From CAZZDK01 sp964652235 (lineage in GTDB: Bacteria > Pseudomonadota > Alphaproteobacteria > UBA9219), in the NCBI GenBank assembly GCA_964652235.1, contig CAZZDK010000003.1, positions 51,074 to 115,073 on the forward strand: a stretch of DNA of 64,000 nucleotides, read 5' to 3'. Numbering within the stretch: the stretch's first letter is position 1; each line of letters starts with the position of its first letter. Shown in pieces: positions 8,647-18,172 of this stretch. Both the position numbers and the translations under genes were made by a program. The notes under the pieces are model-generated. The model was given only the letters and a program-made list of their open reading frames with translations, was not told where the DNA came from and ran no database searches.

Positions 8647-8925
8647 TTTTTCTCCATAAAAGTAAGGGGGACCAAATCTTCTATGGAAGGCCCGTATAAA
8701 ATCCCGCGACGTTTTCGTCCATAAACATCGCGTTACAAAATCTTACAAAAACGTCTTTAACCAATTGAAAATGTGAAACATTTTTCGCTCCGTGGAACGG
8801 ACGCCCCGCAACGCCAGCCCCTGCAAACGTTCCACAAAAATCCTCTTTTGTGAAACCGCCCGCGACTTGCAAAAATAAGGTAGAGTATCGCCATCGAATC
8901 GATTTCGTTCCCTAAGAACCACGCC
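8647..8925. promoter_or_regulatory. Divergent intergenic region between the small ORF and pdxH
   Basis: 279 bases, A+T-richer than the genes. It contains the dyad AAAATGT, three bases, ACATTTT (8768-8784), and TAGAGT at 8881-8886, which could be a -10 for pdxH without a good -35. No RNA gene was recognised. Confidence 0.35.
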
Positions 8926-9537
8926 ATGCAACAGCCCCTTCCCCCGCTTGATCCGCCCGCTGATCCGCTTTCCTTGTTCGAAGAATGGTACGCGCAGGCG
9001 CAAAAGACCGAGCCTGCCGACCCCAACGCCATGATGCTGGCCACCATCGGCGCGGACGGCTTTCCGACCGCGCGCGCGATGTTGATGAAAAGCTACGACG
9101 CGGACGGTTTCGTTTTTTATACGAACCGGCAAAGCCGCAAGAGCGATCAGATTCGCCATAGCAACAAGGTCGCTTTGTGTTTTTTCTGGAAATCTCTCTA
9201 CCGGCAGATTCATATCGAGGGCGTCGCGGCGCCCGTCAGCGAGGCGGAATCGGACGCCTATTTCGCGACGCGCCCGCGCGAAAGCCAGATCGGCGCGTGG
9301 GCCTCGCAGCAATCAAGGCCTCTTGAAAGCCGGGAGGTTTTCGAAGCCATCCTCGCTGAAACCGAAAAAAGATTCGAAGAACAGACCGTTCCGCGTCCGC
9401 CCCATTGGGGCGGCTATCGCGTAACGCCTTTGCGGATCGAGTTCTGGCGCGGACACCCCTTCCGTCTGCACGACCGGATCGTTTACAATCGAAGAACAAA
9501 AGAAGCCCCCTGGACAACGCAAAGGCTGTTTCCCTGA
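8926..9537 (+). CDS. pdxH: Pyridoxamine/pyridoxine 5'-phosphate oxidase
   Basis: 203 residues, the usual length. An FMN enzyme that oxidises PNP or PMP to pyridoxal 5'-phosphate. Conserved blocks: MMLATIGADGFPTARAML, GFVFYTNRQSRKSDQI, WKSLYRQIHIEG, SQIGAWASQQS and the C-terminal GYRVTPLRIEFWRG with RLHDRI. The reading ends in TGATG, so the next gene begins on the last base of this stop codon. The neighbours do not share the pathway. Confidence 0.96.
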   Translation: MQQPLPPLDPPADPLSLFEEWYAQAQKTEPADPNAMMLATIGADGFPTARAMLMKSYDADGFVFYTNRQSRKSDQIRHSNKVALCFFWKSLYRQIHIEGVAAPVSEAESDAYFATRPRESQIGAWASQQSRPLESREVFEAILAETEKRFEEQTVPRPPHWGGYRVTPLRIEFWRGHPFRLHDRIVYNRRTKEAPWTTQRLFP

Positions 9538-10478
9538 TGACCAAAACCAAACGCCACATAATCAGCGATAAGAAGTTAAAGCGGCTTACGAGCCTCGCCA
9601 GCGTTTCTGTCGCGACGATTCTCGTCCTGGCCAAAATCGCGGCCTATTTCTACACGGATTCCATCGCGCTTTTATCCTCGCTCATCGATTCCAGCGTGGA
9701 CGTTCTGGCTTCGCTGATCACGGCCTTCGGCGTCACGAAAGCCCTGCAGCCCCCCGACCGAGACCACCGCTACGGCCACGCGAAGGCGGAATCGCTCGTC
9801 GCGCTCGCGCAGGCGGCCTTTATTGTCGGTTCGGCGCTTTTCCTGTCCTTCGAAGCGATAGGCCGTTTCGCCAAGCCCGTCCCTTTGGCCCATACGGGTC
9901 TGGGCCATGCCGTCATGATCATTGCGATCGTCGCGACGGCGGGGCTGCTGACGCTTCAAACCTACACGGTGCGCCGGACCGGATCGCAGGCCATCGCGGC
10001 GGACAGGATGCACTATGCCGGCGATATTCTTATGAATCTGGTCGTCATGATCTCCATGGCCGCGCAGGATTTCTTTCAGCAGCCCTGGGTGGATCCTCTT
10101 TTCGCCCTTTTGATCGCCGCTTTCCTGGCGCGCGGCGCGTTCGGGATCGCTGGCGGCGCCCTGGCCGTTTTAATGGACGCCGAACTGCCCGAAACGGACC
10201 GGCTCGCCCTTTTTTCCCTTGCCGCCTCCGTCCCGGGCGTTTTGGGCGTTCATGACCTCAGGACCCGTTCGGACAGCGAGCGCCCGATTATCGAGCTTCA
10301 TATCGAAATGGACGGACAGATCAATCTGAAGGACGCGCACCGGATCGTCGAAGACGTCACGGCGAAAATCAAAACCGCCTACCCCAAGGCCGATGTCCTG
10401 ATCCATCAGGACCCCGCCGGCATCGAGGAAGAACGGCTCGACGCCCTCATTGAAGAAAACGATCCCTTGCCGAAGTAA
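9537..10478 (+). CDS. Cation diffusion facilitator (FieF-type metal exporter)
   Basis: 313 residues, inner-membrane antiporter of divalent metals. N-terminal helices include DSIALLSSLIDSSVDVLASL, with the metal-binding Asp pair of TM2, and the HRYGHAKAESL loop. TM5 has HYAGDILMN; the H-D pair matches the metal site of YiiP/FieF. The C-terminal cytoplasmic domain (GVLGVHDLRTRSDSERPIIELHIEMDG) is the usual dimerisation/metal sensor. The start was chosen at the ATG overlapping the pdxH stop, as translational coupling; the open frame upstream is a pdxH shadow. Fe/Zn specificity cannot be told from the sequence. Confidence 0.9.
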   Translation: MTKTKRHIISDKKLKRLTSLASVSVATILVLAKIAAYFYTDSIALLSSLIDSSVDVLASLITAFGVTKALQPPDRDHRYGHAKAESLVALAQAAFIVGSALFLSFEAIGRFAKPVPLAHTGLGHAVMIIAIVATAGLLTLQTYTVRRTGSQAIAADRMHYAGDILMNLVVMISMAAQDFFQQPWVDPLFALLIAAFLARGAFGIAGGALAVLMDAELPETDRLALFSLAASVPGVLGVHDLRTRSDSERPIIELHIEMDGQINLKDAHRIVEDVTAKIKTAYPKADVLIHQDPAGIEEERLDALIEENDPLPK

Positions 10479-10481
10479 TCC

Positions 10482-12854
10482 ATGCTTGATCCGATTCTGA
10501 CCCCTGCCGCGTTTTTCCACGCCTTCGCCCTTATCGGCCTTTGGTCCTTGGCCTGCCGCCGCTGGCGGCTGGAGATGAAAGACCGGCCTTTCGTCGTTCT
10601 TTTGCTTTTGTGGGCGACGCTTGTCCTGACGGGCCATCTGGCCGGGATCGGTAAAAATCTTGGCGATCTTTCAATTTACGTTCCTCTTAGTTTCCTTTCC
10701 GTCGGCCTTCTGTGGGCCGTTTTCCATTCTGCGGGCCGAAAGGTGGCCGCGCAGCCGCTTCTGGCGCCGCCGTCCTTGGCCTTTGCCCCCATCGAATCTG
10801 AAAAGACGCGGCGTTTTCTTTTCTGGTTTCTGGCGATCACGCTCGGCTTGTTCGCCCTTATCAGCGTCGTTTTGGGCCTTAGCGTTTATCCCGACAATGC
10901 GGATTCCATGATCTATCGCTTGCCGCGCGCCTTTTGGTACGTGAGCGGCGGAAGCTTTCTTCACCCTTTCGAGGCGCTGGACAAACGCCTCGTCTTCTAT
11001 CCCCTGGACGGCGTGGCGCTTTACGTTCCGCTCGTTCTCTATGGCCTGCCAGGCGTCTTTCATAGCGTCCCCTCTCTCTTGTCCTGGGGCCTGGTCGTCT
11101 ATACCGGCTACCGTTTCGCGCGGGAGCTCGGCGGGGACCGCCTGATCGCTCTTCTGACCGCCTGGCTTGTGGGCATGACCCCGAACATCCTGGCCCAGGC
11201 GACTTCGACCAACGACGAGATCCTCGCCGCCGCCGCCCTTGTTTGCGGGCTCTACGTTTTCTGGCGCTGGCTTGTCACCGGAAAGAATTTTTATTTTCTT
11301 TTAGCGGGGTTGTCTTTCGGGCTAAGCGCGGGGACCAAACTCCACATCGTCTTTCTTTCGCCAATCATAGGCCTTCTGTTCCTTTTGCTTATCGTCGCGA
11401 TCGTAAAAAAACCCGCCCGCGCCCGGCTATGGCTCAACGCCGTCGGCTGGAGAACCGGTTTGGGAACGCTTTTGCTTATCGCCTTCGCCTTTGCGCCTTT
11501 TCTCTTTTACAATTATGCCTCGACCGGACGCTTTTATTTCCTCGACGACTTCAAGGGCGACGTTTTCAATCTAAGCGCCAGCCTGCGCGGCGGAGCGCAA
11601 AATCTGCTCATCTATTTAAGCCAGATGATCCTGTCGCCGATCGCGGATTTGAACTTCTGGCCCGTGGCCAACGACCGGCAGGCCTTCAACACGGCGCTTA
11701 ATCAAATCTTCGGGCCTTTTATTGATTCCCTGCTCGATAAATCGCCCTCCTTTTACCACATGACCTATCGCTTCGTCGGCATCACCTTGCCCGTTTCGGT
11801 CCGGTTCGTGGAGTTCAGCCTTTGGGCCGGTTTCGTCTGGCTTCTTTGGCCGTTCCAGGCGGCCTTGGCCCTCAAACAAAAAGCGTTCCCTCTTCGCGGC
11901 GTCTTTTTCATCCTGGCCCTCACGCCGCCTTTATGGCTTCTGTTCTGGTCTTTCTCGACCCTTTATATGGAAGGCACGGCGACTTACTTCACCTTTTATC
12001 TTATCTGCGCCGCGCCCGCCGCCGTTTTCGCCTTTGGCCGGATCGAAGGCGGGCTGAAAAACGAGTTGCGCTGGGTCTGCGTCGCCTGGGTTTTCTTTTC
12101 GAACCTGCTGATCGGCCATAACCTTGTCATGTACAGCGGCTTTCGCGCTCTTCCCGATCTTTTCTACGCGCGCGCGCTTCCCTACGACTGGCTGATGACG
12201 GAAAAGGCCATCATCGACGAAATACGGGCGGCCCAAGACATCCGGATCGCCTTCACGCACGAAAAACTGACCTATTTCGGCTATATGCATTGGAATCCCC
12301 GCGCGCGCTACGCCACGCCCTTTCCGGTGGACGACCCCGGGGTTTTTCCGCCCTACGACAGGTTTTTGCAGATTCTGCCCGTCTCCAGCCTCCATATGTA
12401 CGGCGCCATGCCCATCAAGGTTCCTGGCAAGCCGCGTCCCGGCGTCACCTATCTCGGCGCGGTGCGCAGCATCGGTCGCGAGGTCATCTTCGCCGCCGGG
12501 AACGGGGTGGAGAAGAGATACCCCGAAGAATCCGACTACATCATTCTCGACGCGATGATGACGCCCGAGAGAGACGGGACTTGGTCCGTGCTTTTCAGCC
12601 GGAATCCGCCGGGACTTCTGGCCGAAGACCATTTGACGTTCGAATACGAATTGAAAAGGGGAGAGGAAAGAATCTTTCACAGGCCTCCTTCGCCCTCGCC
12701 GACCTTTCTCCTGCGCATGAAAACGAATCCCCACGCGGACCGGCTCATGCTCACGACCATCGTGCGCTCGGCCTGGAGCGGAAAGGAACTGGCCCGCGCG
12801 ACGTATCCGCTCGGCGGCGGCGGCGCCTGGCTGCCTGAGGGGCCGGAATATTAG
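10482..12854 (+). CDS. GT-C type membrane glycosyltransferase (family 39-like)
   Basis: 790 residues: about twelve hydrophobic segments in the first 540 residues, then a roughly 240-residue soluble tail. The first large loop has YPDNADSMIYRLPRAFWYV with an acidic pair, typical of dolichol/undecaprenyl-phosphate-sugar transferases. The later blocks STNDEILAAAALVCGL and LAGLSFGLSAGTKLH are common in GT39/ArnT-like proteins. The expected role is transfer of a lipid-linked sugar to an envelope acceptor, substrate unknown. Three bases separate it from the CDF gene, so they may be co-transcribed. Its stop codon overlaps that of convergent lipB (TTAG). The long soluble C-terminus is not recognised. 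Confidence 0.75.
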   Translation: MLDPILTPAAFFHAFALIGLWSLACRRWRLEMKDRPFVVLLLLWATLVLTGHLAGIGKNLGDLSIYVPLSFLSVGLLWAVFHSAGRKVAAQPLLAPPSLAFAPIESEKTRRFLFWFLAITLGLFALISVVLGLSVYPDNADSMIYRLPRAFWYVSGGSFLHPFEALDKRLVFYPLDGVALYVPLVLYGLPGVFHSVPSLLSWGLVVYTGYRFARELGGDRLIALLTAWLVGMTPNILAQATSTNDEILAAAALVCGLYVFWRWLVTGKNFYFLLAGLSFGLSAGTKLHIVFLSPIIGLLFLLLIVAIVKKPARARLWLNAVGWRTGLGTLLLIAFAFAPFLFYNYASTGRFYFLDDFKGDVFNLSASLRGGAQNLLIYLSQMILSPIADLNFWPVANDRQAFNTALNQIFGPFIDSLLDKSPSFYHMTYRFVGITLPVSVRFVEFSLWAGFVWLLWPFQAALALKQKAFPLRGVFFILALTPPLWLLFWSFSTLYMEGTATYFTFYLICAAPAAVFAFGRIEGGLKNELRWVCVAWVFFSNLLIGHNLVMYSGFRALPDLFYARALPYDWLMTEKAIIDEIRAAQDIRIAFTHEKLTYFGYMHWNPRARYATPFPVDDPGVFPPYDRFLQILPVSSLHMYGAMPIKVPGKPRPGVTYLGAVRSIGREVIFAAGNGVEKRYPEESDYIILDAMMTPERDGTWSVLFSRNPPGLLAEDHLTFEYELKRGEERIFHRPPSPSPTFLLRMKTNPHADRLMLTTIVRSAWSGKELARATYPLGGGGAWLPEGPEY

Positions 12855-13465
12855 AATATTTCTTTGAACCGCCTTTCAAGCGCCGCATCGACGTCTTTCA
12901 TCGTCGCGGCGACGCCGAGCGCGTGGAGCGATGTGACGCCGGGGCCTCGCAAGCCGCAGGGGATGATGCCGTCATAAGCCGACAAATCCGGATCGACGTT
13001 CAAGGAAAAGCCGTGCGAGGTCACCCAGCGGCGGCACCGCACGCCGAGCGCGGCGATTTTTTCGTCCCGGCCCCGGTTGCGGACCCAGACCCCGATCCGA
13101 CCTTCCCGCCGCTCGCCCTGAAGGCCGAAATCGGCCAGAACCATAAGGATCCATTCCTCCAAACGCCGCATATGCGCGCGCAGATCGCGGTCCCGCCGCG
13201 CCAAATCCATCAGGACATAAACGACCCGCTGCCCCGGCCCGTGGTAGGTGTATTTGCCGCCCCGACCCGTTTGATAAACGGGAAACCGCTCCGGCTGCAG
13301 AAGTTCTTCCGGTTTTGCGCCCGTTCCCGCCGTGTAAAGGGGCGGATGCTCGAGAAGCCACACCGCCTCTCTCGCCTCTCCGGCGAGTAAAGCCTCTGTG
13401 CGCTGCACCATGGCCTCCACGGCTTGCGGGTAAGGCCAAAGGCCCGGCCAAACCTTCCAATCCAT
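12851..13465 (-). CDS. lipB: Octanoyl-[acyl-carrier-protein]:protein octanoyltransferase
   Basis: 204 residues. Transfers octanoyl groups from ACP to lipoyl domains, the first step of lipoate synthesis. Motifs: LLEHPPLYTAGTGA, GRGGKYTYHGPGQ, the catalytic Lys region KIAALGVR and the catalytic Cys in IIPCGL (about residue 166). I start at the second ATG (MDWKVWPG) because GAGAG lies just upstream; the ATG 15 bases earlier has no ribosome binding site. lipA is not adjacent. Convergent with the glycosyltransferase gene; the two stop codons overlap by four bases. Confidence 0.95.
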   Translation of the reverse strand: MDWKVWPGLWPYPQAVEAMVQRTEALLAGEAREAVWLLEHPPLYTAGTGAKPEELLQPERFPVYQTGRGGKYTYHGPGQRVVYVLMDLARRDRDLRAHMRRLEEWILMVLADFGLQGERREGRIGVWVRNRGRDEKIAALGVRCRRWVTSHGFSLNVDPDLSAYDGIIPCGLRGPGVTSLHALGVAATMKDVDAALERRFKEIF

Positions 13466-13608
13466 TTTTCTCTCGTTCATTGGGCTAAACTAACTGAAAA
13501 ATAACAATAAAGCTTCCTTTTTTAATTTAACGTCTCTTAACTTTCTTCCGGTACAAAGAGAGAAAGGGCGGGCCTGGGGTCCCGCAACAACGGAACTGAA
13601 GGTATCTC

Positions 13609-13899
13609 GTGAATATTGGTCTCGTCGTCAATGCGCGCGGAAAATTGTGCCTTGTGCACGACGAGCCGTTTGAGGCGACGCCGCTTTGGGTCGGTTATCA
13701 CCTCGACCGGCGGCGGCTTGAAATTATTTTCGACACGGGCGGCACCTATCCCATCGATTGGGAGGCGACCGACGAAATGAACGCTTATCTGATGAGAACC
13801 AAAAAGATCCTGATCATTCGCATGGAGAACCGCAAACCGGTGGAAGGCTACGACACCAGCTTTTTGCACCTGAAAGACGGAAAGACCGTAGAGGATTGA
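13609..13899 (+). CDS. Conserved hypothetical protein
   Basis: 96 residues with a GTG start preceded by AAGG. It begins MNIGLVVNARGKLCLVHDEPF and contains GYHLDRRRLEIIFDTGG. It looks like a small mixed alpha/beta cytoplasmic protein with no signal or membrane segment. I do not recognise the family. It is followed two bases later by the next unknown gene, which suggests that the two act together. Confidence 0.7.
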   Translation: MNIGLVVNARGKLCLVHDEPFEATPLWVGYHLDRRRLEIIFDTGGTYPIDWEATDEMNAYLMRTKKILIIRMENRKPVEGYDTSFLHLKDGKTVED

Positions 13900-13901
13900 G
13901 C

Positions 13902-14276
13902 ATGACCGATCTCGAAGACGACGAGGCCGCCGAAAACAAAAAAAAGAAGGGCGGAAAAGATGAGACGGGCGGCGACGTCACCCGATCGCAGGTCGTCGTC
14001 TCGCAGGGCTTTTACGAGAAAATGGGGCTGCTCGGCGCTTCCAGCGCTTTGATCGCGGAAATCCTGAGCACCTGGCGCCACCTTCAGGGCCAAAGTCTTT
14101 TTCAAAAGATTCGGGAGTTCGCGGCGGCGCGCGCTTCGGCCCACGCCGAGGTGGACATCAAGAAGGGCAAGGATTACGGTCTGCTCCACAACTTCTTCCA
14201 GACCGTCAAGAACTTGCCCCACGCCTTGACGCACCGGCACCATCTCGATCATAAAAACACGCCGGGGCCGCAGTAA
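13902..14276 (+). CDS. Conserved hypothetical protein
   Basis: 124 residues. Highly charged N-terminus (DLEDDEAAENKKKKGGKD), then a helical region (FYEKMGLLGASSALIAEILS) and a His-rich end (HALTHRHHLDHK). No signal peptide. It starts two bases after the previous gene's stop and so is probably in one operon with it and perhaps with ispE, 107 bases downstream. Function unknown. Confidence 0.65.
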   Translation: MTDLEDDEAAENKKKKGGKDETGGDVTRSQVVVSQGFYEKMGLLGASSALIAEILSTWRHLQGQSLFQKIREFAAARASAHAEVDIKKGKDYGLLHNFFQTVKNLPHALTHRHHLDHKNTPGPQ

Positions 14277-14383
14277 TATCATGAAACGCCTGAAAGGAGA
14301 GGCCGCTTGACATCCCTCGGCTTCCGCGCCTCGCAACCTCTCGTGACCTAAAAGTGGGTCACATTATCCGTTCGTTGGTATAA

Positions 14384-15268
14384 GTGCTTTTCACCTTCGC
14401 CCCCGCCAAGATCAACCTCTACCTGCACGTCACGGGACGGCGGGAAGACGGTTATCATCTTCTCGACTCGCTCGTGGCCTTCGCGCAGGTCGGGGATTCC
14501 CTGTGCCTGGAAGAGGCCGAAAGCCTCGATTTCAAAATAGAAGGGCCCTTCGCGGACGGACTGAAAGACGAAGAACCTGAAAAGAACCTCGTCGTCCGGG
14601 CCGCCCGGGCGCTGGGCGCGGCGGTCGGAAAAGAACCCAACGGCCGCCTGATCCTCACAAAAAATCTGCCCGTGGCATCGGGCATCGGCGGCGGCTCGAC
14701 CGACGCGGCGGCTTCCTTGCGGCTTTGGGCGGAACATTGGGGGCTTCGGGCCGACGATCCGCGCCTGCCCTCTCTTGCCGCAAAATTGGGCCAGGACGTG
14801 CCCTGCTGCCTGAAGGCCGAGACTTGTTATTTCCGGGGCATCGGCGACGTCACGGATCCCGGCCCGCCTTTGCCTTTAACCGGCCTCGTTCTGGTTAATC
14901 CAAACAAGGCCCTGCCGACGCCCGCCGTCTTCAAGGCCCGGCAAGGCCCCTTCACGTCGGCCGCGCCGCTTGAAAGGCCTCCCCGCGACGCGCGGGGCCT
15001 GGCCTTTCTATTGGCTTCTAGGGAAAACAGCCTGACCGAAGCGGCTCTTTCCCTTTGCCCGGATATACAAGAGGTCTTAACCGCGCTCGCCGCGCAGCCC
15101 GACTGCCTACTCGCCCGAATGTCGGGAAGCGGCGCGACCTGTTTCGGCCTGTTCCCGGATTCCGCAAGCGCGCAGCAGGCAGCGACGCGTCTCGCCCAAA
15201 CCCGGCCCGATTGGTGGCTGACGGCTTCCTTCCTTCCCGCGCCCAGCCCCTTGTTTCAAAAGAAATAA
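14384..15268 (+). CDS. ispE: 4-diphosphocytidyl-2-C-methyl-D-erythritol kinase
   Basis: 294 residues. GHMP kinase of the MEP isoprenoid pathway. Motifs: FAPAKINLYLHVTGRREDGYH at the N-terminus, the ATP-binding LPVASGIGGGSTDAAA (about residues 93-108) and the C-terminal MSGSGATCFGLF. The start is a GTG with a weak ribosome binding site; the AKINL motif sits seven residues in, as usual, so no earlier start is needed. The upstream 107 bases hold a dyad (GTGACC with GGGTCAC, 14342-14361) of unknown meaning. ispG is also in this window (54154). Confidence 0.95.
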   Translation: MLFTFAPAKINLYLHVTGRREDGYHLLDSLVAFAQVGDSLCLEEAESLDFKIEGPFADGLKDEEPEKNLVVRAARALGAAVGKEPNGRLILTKNLPVASGIGGGSTDAAASLRLWAEHWGLRADDPRLPSLAAKLGQDVPCCLKAETCYFRGIGDVTDPGPPLPLTGLVLVNPNKALPTPAVFKARQGPFTSAAPLERPPRDARGLAFLLASRENSLTEAALSLCPDIQEVLTALAAQPDCLLARMSGSGATCFGLFPDSASAQQAATRLAQTRPDWWLTASFLPAPSPLFQKK

Positions 15269-15502
15269 AATTGCAAGAAACCGGTAGAGCTGCGCAATAA
15301 AATATCGTTTCTGATGGTTAATAATCCTGTCTCTCTCTATAAGGAAAATCAATGCGTTAATCATGTTTTCACCCAATTTTTTGGTTAATTTCGCCGTTTC
15401 AAAAGTTAAAATCACATTTTTTGCGTTGACAGGGCCCGGGGGGCGGGATCATCCTCGCCCCCGCTTTGCCTCGTTTTGGGTTAACAACAATAGGGCTATA
15501 GC
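15269..15502. promoter_or_regulatory. A+T-rich intergenic region ahead of the M23 peptidase gene
   Basis: 234 bases with repeated TTAA words (GGTTAATAA, CGTTAATCA, GGTTAATTT, GGTTAACAA). Such words resemble CtrA half sites of alphaproteobacteria, but no canonical TTAA-N7-TTAA pair was found. A short plus-strand open frame here (from about 15363) has no coding features. Confidence 0.35.
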
Positions 15503-16987
15503 TTGGTTCACCTTCAGCTCGGATCGGTACGCGCGCCAACGCTTCAGGCGCGACGAACGGCCTCTCTCCTTTTCGCAGGTTTATTGACGCTGGGCGTCGG
15601 AACGATCGGCCATCATGCGATGCCGCGTTTTTCCGCGTCCGCGACGGCCTTCGTACAGTTCGCCAGCCCGGTGGTGGAGGAGTTCGTCGAATCCGTCCCG
15701 GTCCAGGCCGTGGCCGAGGTTGCCGGCGAAGTCGAGGATCTGGCGACTTCGGTCGTTGCCGCCGCGCCGGAACAGTTCACGCGGCAAACCGATCTGGGCA
15801 AGGGCCGCACCTTCTCCCGTATGCTTTTGGACTCCGACGTCGCGCCGGAACAGGCCATGGCGGCGACGGCGGCCTTAGGCAAGGTTTACGATACCCGTAA
15901 ACTTAAGGCCGGGCAGGAGTTCACCCTTTCCATCGTCAGAACCGGCAAGGACGAAAACCTCGTCGGCCTGACGTTCTCCCCTGAACCGACCCAGGAAGTC
16001 TCCGTCACGCGCGAGGAATCCGGCGCCTATGTGGCCCAGGTCAAGAACACGCCCCTGGAGCGGCGTCGCGTGGCCGTGAAAAGCGAGATCAGAGGCTCCC
16101 TTTACAGCGCGGGCGAGAGGGCGGGGGTGCCGCAAAGCATCATGGCGGCCCTGATCCGCGCTTATTCGCACGAAATCGACTTTCAGCGCGACATCAAGCA
16201 AGGCGACAGTTTCGAGATCCTCTACGACCAGCCCACGGCTAAGGACGGCACCGCTATCGGCCAAGGCGTCATTATTTACGCGGCGCTTGTCATCGGCGGC
16301 AAGCCCAGACCCCTTTACCGCGTGACGTTCGGCGACGGCGCGGTGGATTATTTCAACGAAAAAGGCCAAAGCGTCAGACGCTCGCTGCTCCGCACCCCGG
16401 TCGAGGGCGCGCGGATGACCTCCCGTTTCGGCATGAGAATCCATCCCCTGCTCGGCTATTCGAAAATGCACCAGGGCGTCGATTTCGGCGCGCCGACCGG
16501 CACCCCTATCTACGCGGCGGGCTCCGGCGTCATCGAAGAAGCCTTTTTCAACGGCAGCTATGGCCGCTTTATCCTTTTGCGCCACAACGGCTCCGTCCAG
16601 ACCGCCTATGCCCACATGAGCCGTTTCGCCAAAGGCGTTTATACCGGCGCGCGGGTCAACCAGGGCGACGTGATCGGCTATGTCGGCTCGTCGGGCCGCT
16701 CGACCGGGCCTCACCTGCATTTCGAGGTTCGGGTCAACAGGCAGCAGGTCAACCCTTTGAGCGTCAGTATGCCGGTGGGCCGCGTTTTGAAGGGCAAGAC
16801 GCTGGAGCAGTTCAAGCGCGGACAGGCCCGAATCCTGGACGAGTTCGGCTCGCTGCTTAAGGCGAAGGAATCCATGCCGGAACAGGCGGCGGCGCCGTCC
16901 GAAGGGCCCGCCCCCGCCCTTCAGGCGACCCCCGCCTCGGCTTCAGGAGACTCCATCAAGGTCCGCTCCGGCGCGAAAGTCCTTTAG
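15503..16987 (+). CDS. M23 (LytM) peptidoglycan DD-endopeptidase, MepM-like
   Basis: 494 residues, periplasmic, membrane-anchored or secreted: an N-terminal hydrophobic segment (ASLLFAGLLTLGVGTIG). The middle region resembles the LysM-like/OapA portion of MepM (LKAGQEFTLSIV, then SLYSAGERAGVPQSIM). The C-terminal M23 domain has the intact zinc site: His and Asp in KMHQGVDFG (His about residue 323), His in YAHMSRF, and HLHFEV (about 404-409), so it should be catalytic. The start is a TTG, chosen because the frame has no better codon before the hydrophobic segment; it is uncertain. The lptF/lptG genes downstream also serve the envelope. Confidence 0.9.
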   Translation: MVHLQLGSVRAPTLQARRTASLLFAGLLTLGVGTIGHHAMPRFSASATAFVQFASPVVEEFVESVPVQAVAEVAGEVEDLATSVVAAAPEQFTRQTDLGKGRTFSRMLLDSDVAPEQAMAATAALGKVYDTRKLKAGQEFTLSIVRTGKDENLVGLTFSPEPTQEVSVTREESGAYVAQVKNTPLERRRVAVKSEIRGSLYSAGERAGVPQSIMAALIRAYSHEIDFQRDIKQGDSFEILYDQPTAKDGTAIGQGVIIYAALVIGGKPRPLYRVTFGDGAVDYFNEKGQSVRRSLLRTPVEGARMTSRFGMRIHPLLGYSKMHQGVDFGAPTGTPIYAAGSGVIEEAFFNGSYGRFILLRHNGSVQTAYAHMSRFAKGVYTGARVNQGDVIGYVGSSGRSTGPHLHFEVRVNRQQVNPLSVSMPVGRVLKGKTLEQFKRGQARILDEFGSLLKAKESMPEQAAAPSEGPAPALQATPASASGDSIKVRSGAKVL

Positions 16988-17038
16988 AACCAGAGCCGGG
17001 GAGTTTATATTCGGACTCCGCTTCATCGGGGTGCTTTC

Positions 17039-18172
17039 GTGATCCGCCGGATTAGCCTTTATCTTTTCGGACAGCTTTTTGTCGCGTTCCTTTTTTCGGG
17101 GATCGCCGTGACGTTTGTCGTCTTGTTCGCCCAATCCTTTCGGATGCTGTCTTTCGTCATCGACAACTCCAGCTCCATGTCGATCTTTTTCCGCCTGATG
17201 GGGCTTTTGATTCCGACCTTTTTGCCGCTCATCGTCCCGATCAGCCTCGGCGTGGCCGTTTTGTTCATCTATCACAAGTTCGTGGTGGACAGCGAAATGG
17301 TCGTGCTTCGCGCCGCCGGGATCAGCCCCCTGCGTCTGGCCGCTCCGGCCTTGGGACTGGCGCTGGCGGTGGTTGTGGCCGGATACGGCTTGACGATGTG
17401 GGTCACGCCCGCCGCCAACAGAGCGCTTGTGTCTTTGCAATACAAGGTTCGGGACGATTTTTCGGCCTTCATGATCCGGCCCGGCGCGTTCAACGATCTG
17501 GCCGAGGGACTGACGTTTTACGCCCGAAGGCGCAGCGGCGGCGGATTTGAAGACCTTCTGGTCCACGATGTCCGCGACGCGTCACACCCGGTCACCATCA
17601 TGGCGAAACAGGGCCAGATGTTCATGGAAAACGGCGTGCCGCAATTCGTGGTCTTTGACGGACGAAGACAGGAAGTGGACGTCGCGACGGGCCGTTTGCA
17701 GGAACTTCTTTTTGATCGTTACACGTTGGATTTGCACCTTTTGCAAAACGAAAAGCCGGACCGGCTGATGGATCCGCGCGAGATGGGCTGGCGCGATCTT
17801 TGGGCGGCCGCCCGGACAACGGATACGAAAAACAGAACCAAAGGCAACGCCCGCGCGGAACTCCACCAGCGCCTCGGGGGTCCGCTTTTGTCCTTTACCT
17901 TCGCGATCATCGCCGTAACCGTCATCCTGGCCGGCGATTTTAACCGGCGCGGACTGTCCCGCCGGGTCTCGGGCGCCGCCGCCGCCATCATCATTCTCCA
18001 AGCGACCATGATCTCGCTTGCCCTGCAAACGGCTAAACACGGGCTTGTCGCGCCTCTCCTTTATCTTGTGATCCTCGCGCCCGTTCCTTTGTGCTTTTAC
18101 CTCTTGGACGCGCCGAGCGCCTTTTGGGGGAAGGTGAGGCGCCTTTCCTTGTTCGGAAAGGCGGCGCCGTGA
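17039..18172 (+). CDS. lptF: LPS export ABC transporter permease LptF
   Basis: 377 residues, inner-membrane YjgP/YjgQ family subunit of LptB2FG. Three N-terminal transmembrane segments (GQLFVAFLFSGIAVTFVVLF and following), a periplasmic beta-jellyroll (about residues 140-260) and three C-terminal segments. The family block SEMVVLRAAGISPLRL is present (about residues 80-97). GTG start with GGGG upstream. Its TGA overlaps the GTG of lptG, so translation is coupled. The tail beyond the last membrane segment is unremarkable. Confidence 0.94.
   Translation: MIRRISLYLFGQLFVAFLFSGIAVTFVVLFAQSFRMLSFVIDNSSSMSIFFRLMGLLIPTFLPLIVPISLGVAVLFIYHKFVVDSEMVVLRAAGISPLRLAAPALGLALAVVVAGYGLTMWVTPAANRALVSLQYKVRDDFSAFMIRPGAFNDLAEGLTFYARRRSGGGFEDLLVHDVRDASHPVTIMAKQGQMFMENGVPQFVVFDGRRQEVDVATGRLQELLFDRYTLDLHLLQNEKPDRLMDPREMGWRDLWAAARTTDTKNRTKGNARAELHQRLGGPLLSFTFAIIAVTVILAGDFNRRGLSRRVSGAAAAIIILQATMISLALQTAKHGLVAPLLYLVILAPVPLCFYLLDAPSAFWGKVRRLSLFGKAAP

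Noticed and set aside
14307..14312. TTGACA as a promoter for ispE
   Set aside because: No acceptable -10 at 16-18 bases.
15425..15430. TTGACA ahead of the M23 peptidase gene
   Set aside because: The expected -10 position is G+C-rich; no TATAAT-like hexamer.
15363..15587. 74-codon plus-strand ORF before the M23 gene
   Set aside because: No ribosome binding site, no coding-like composition, overlaps the M23 start region in another frame.
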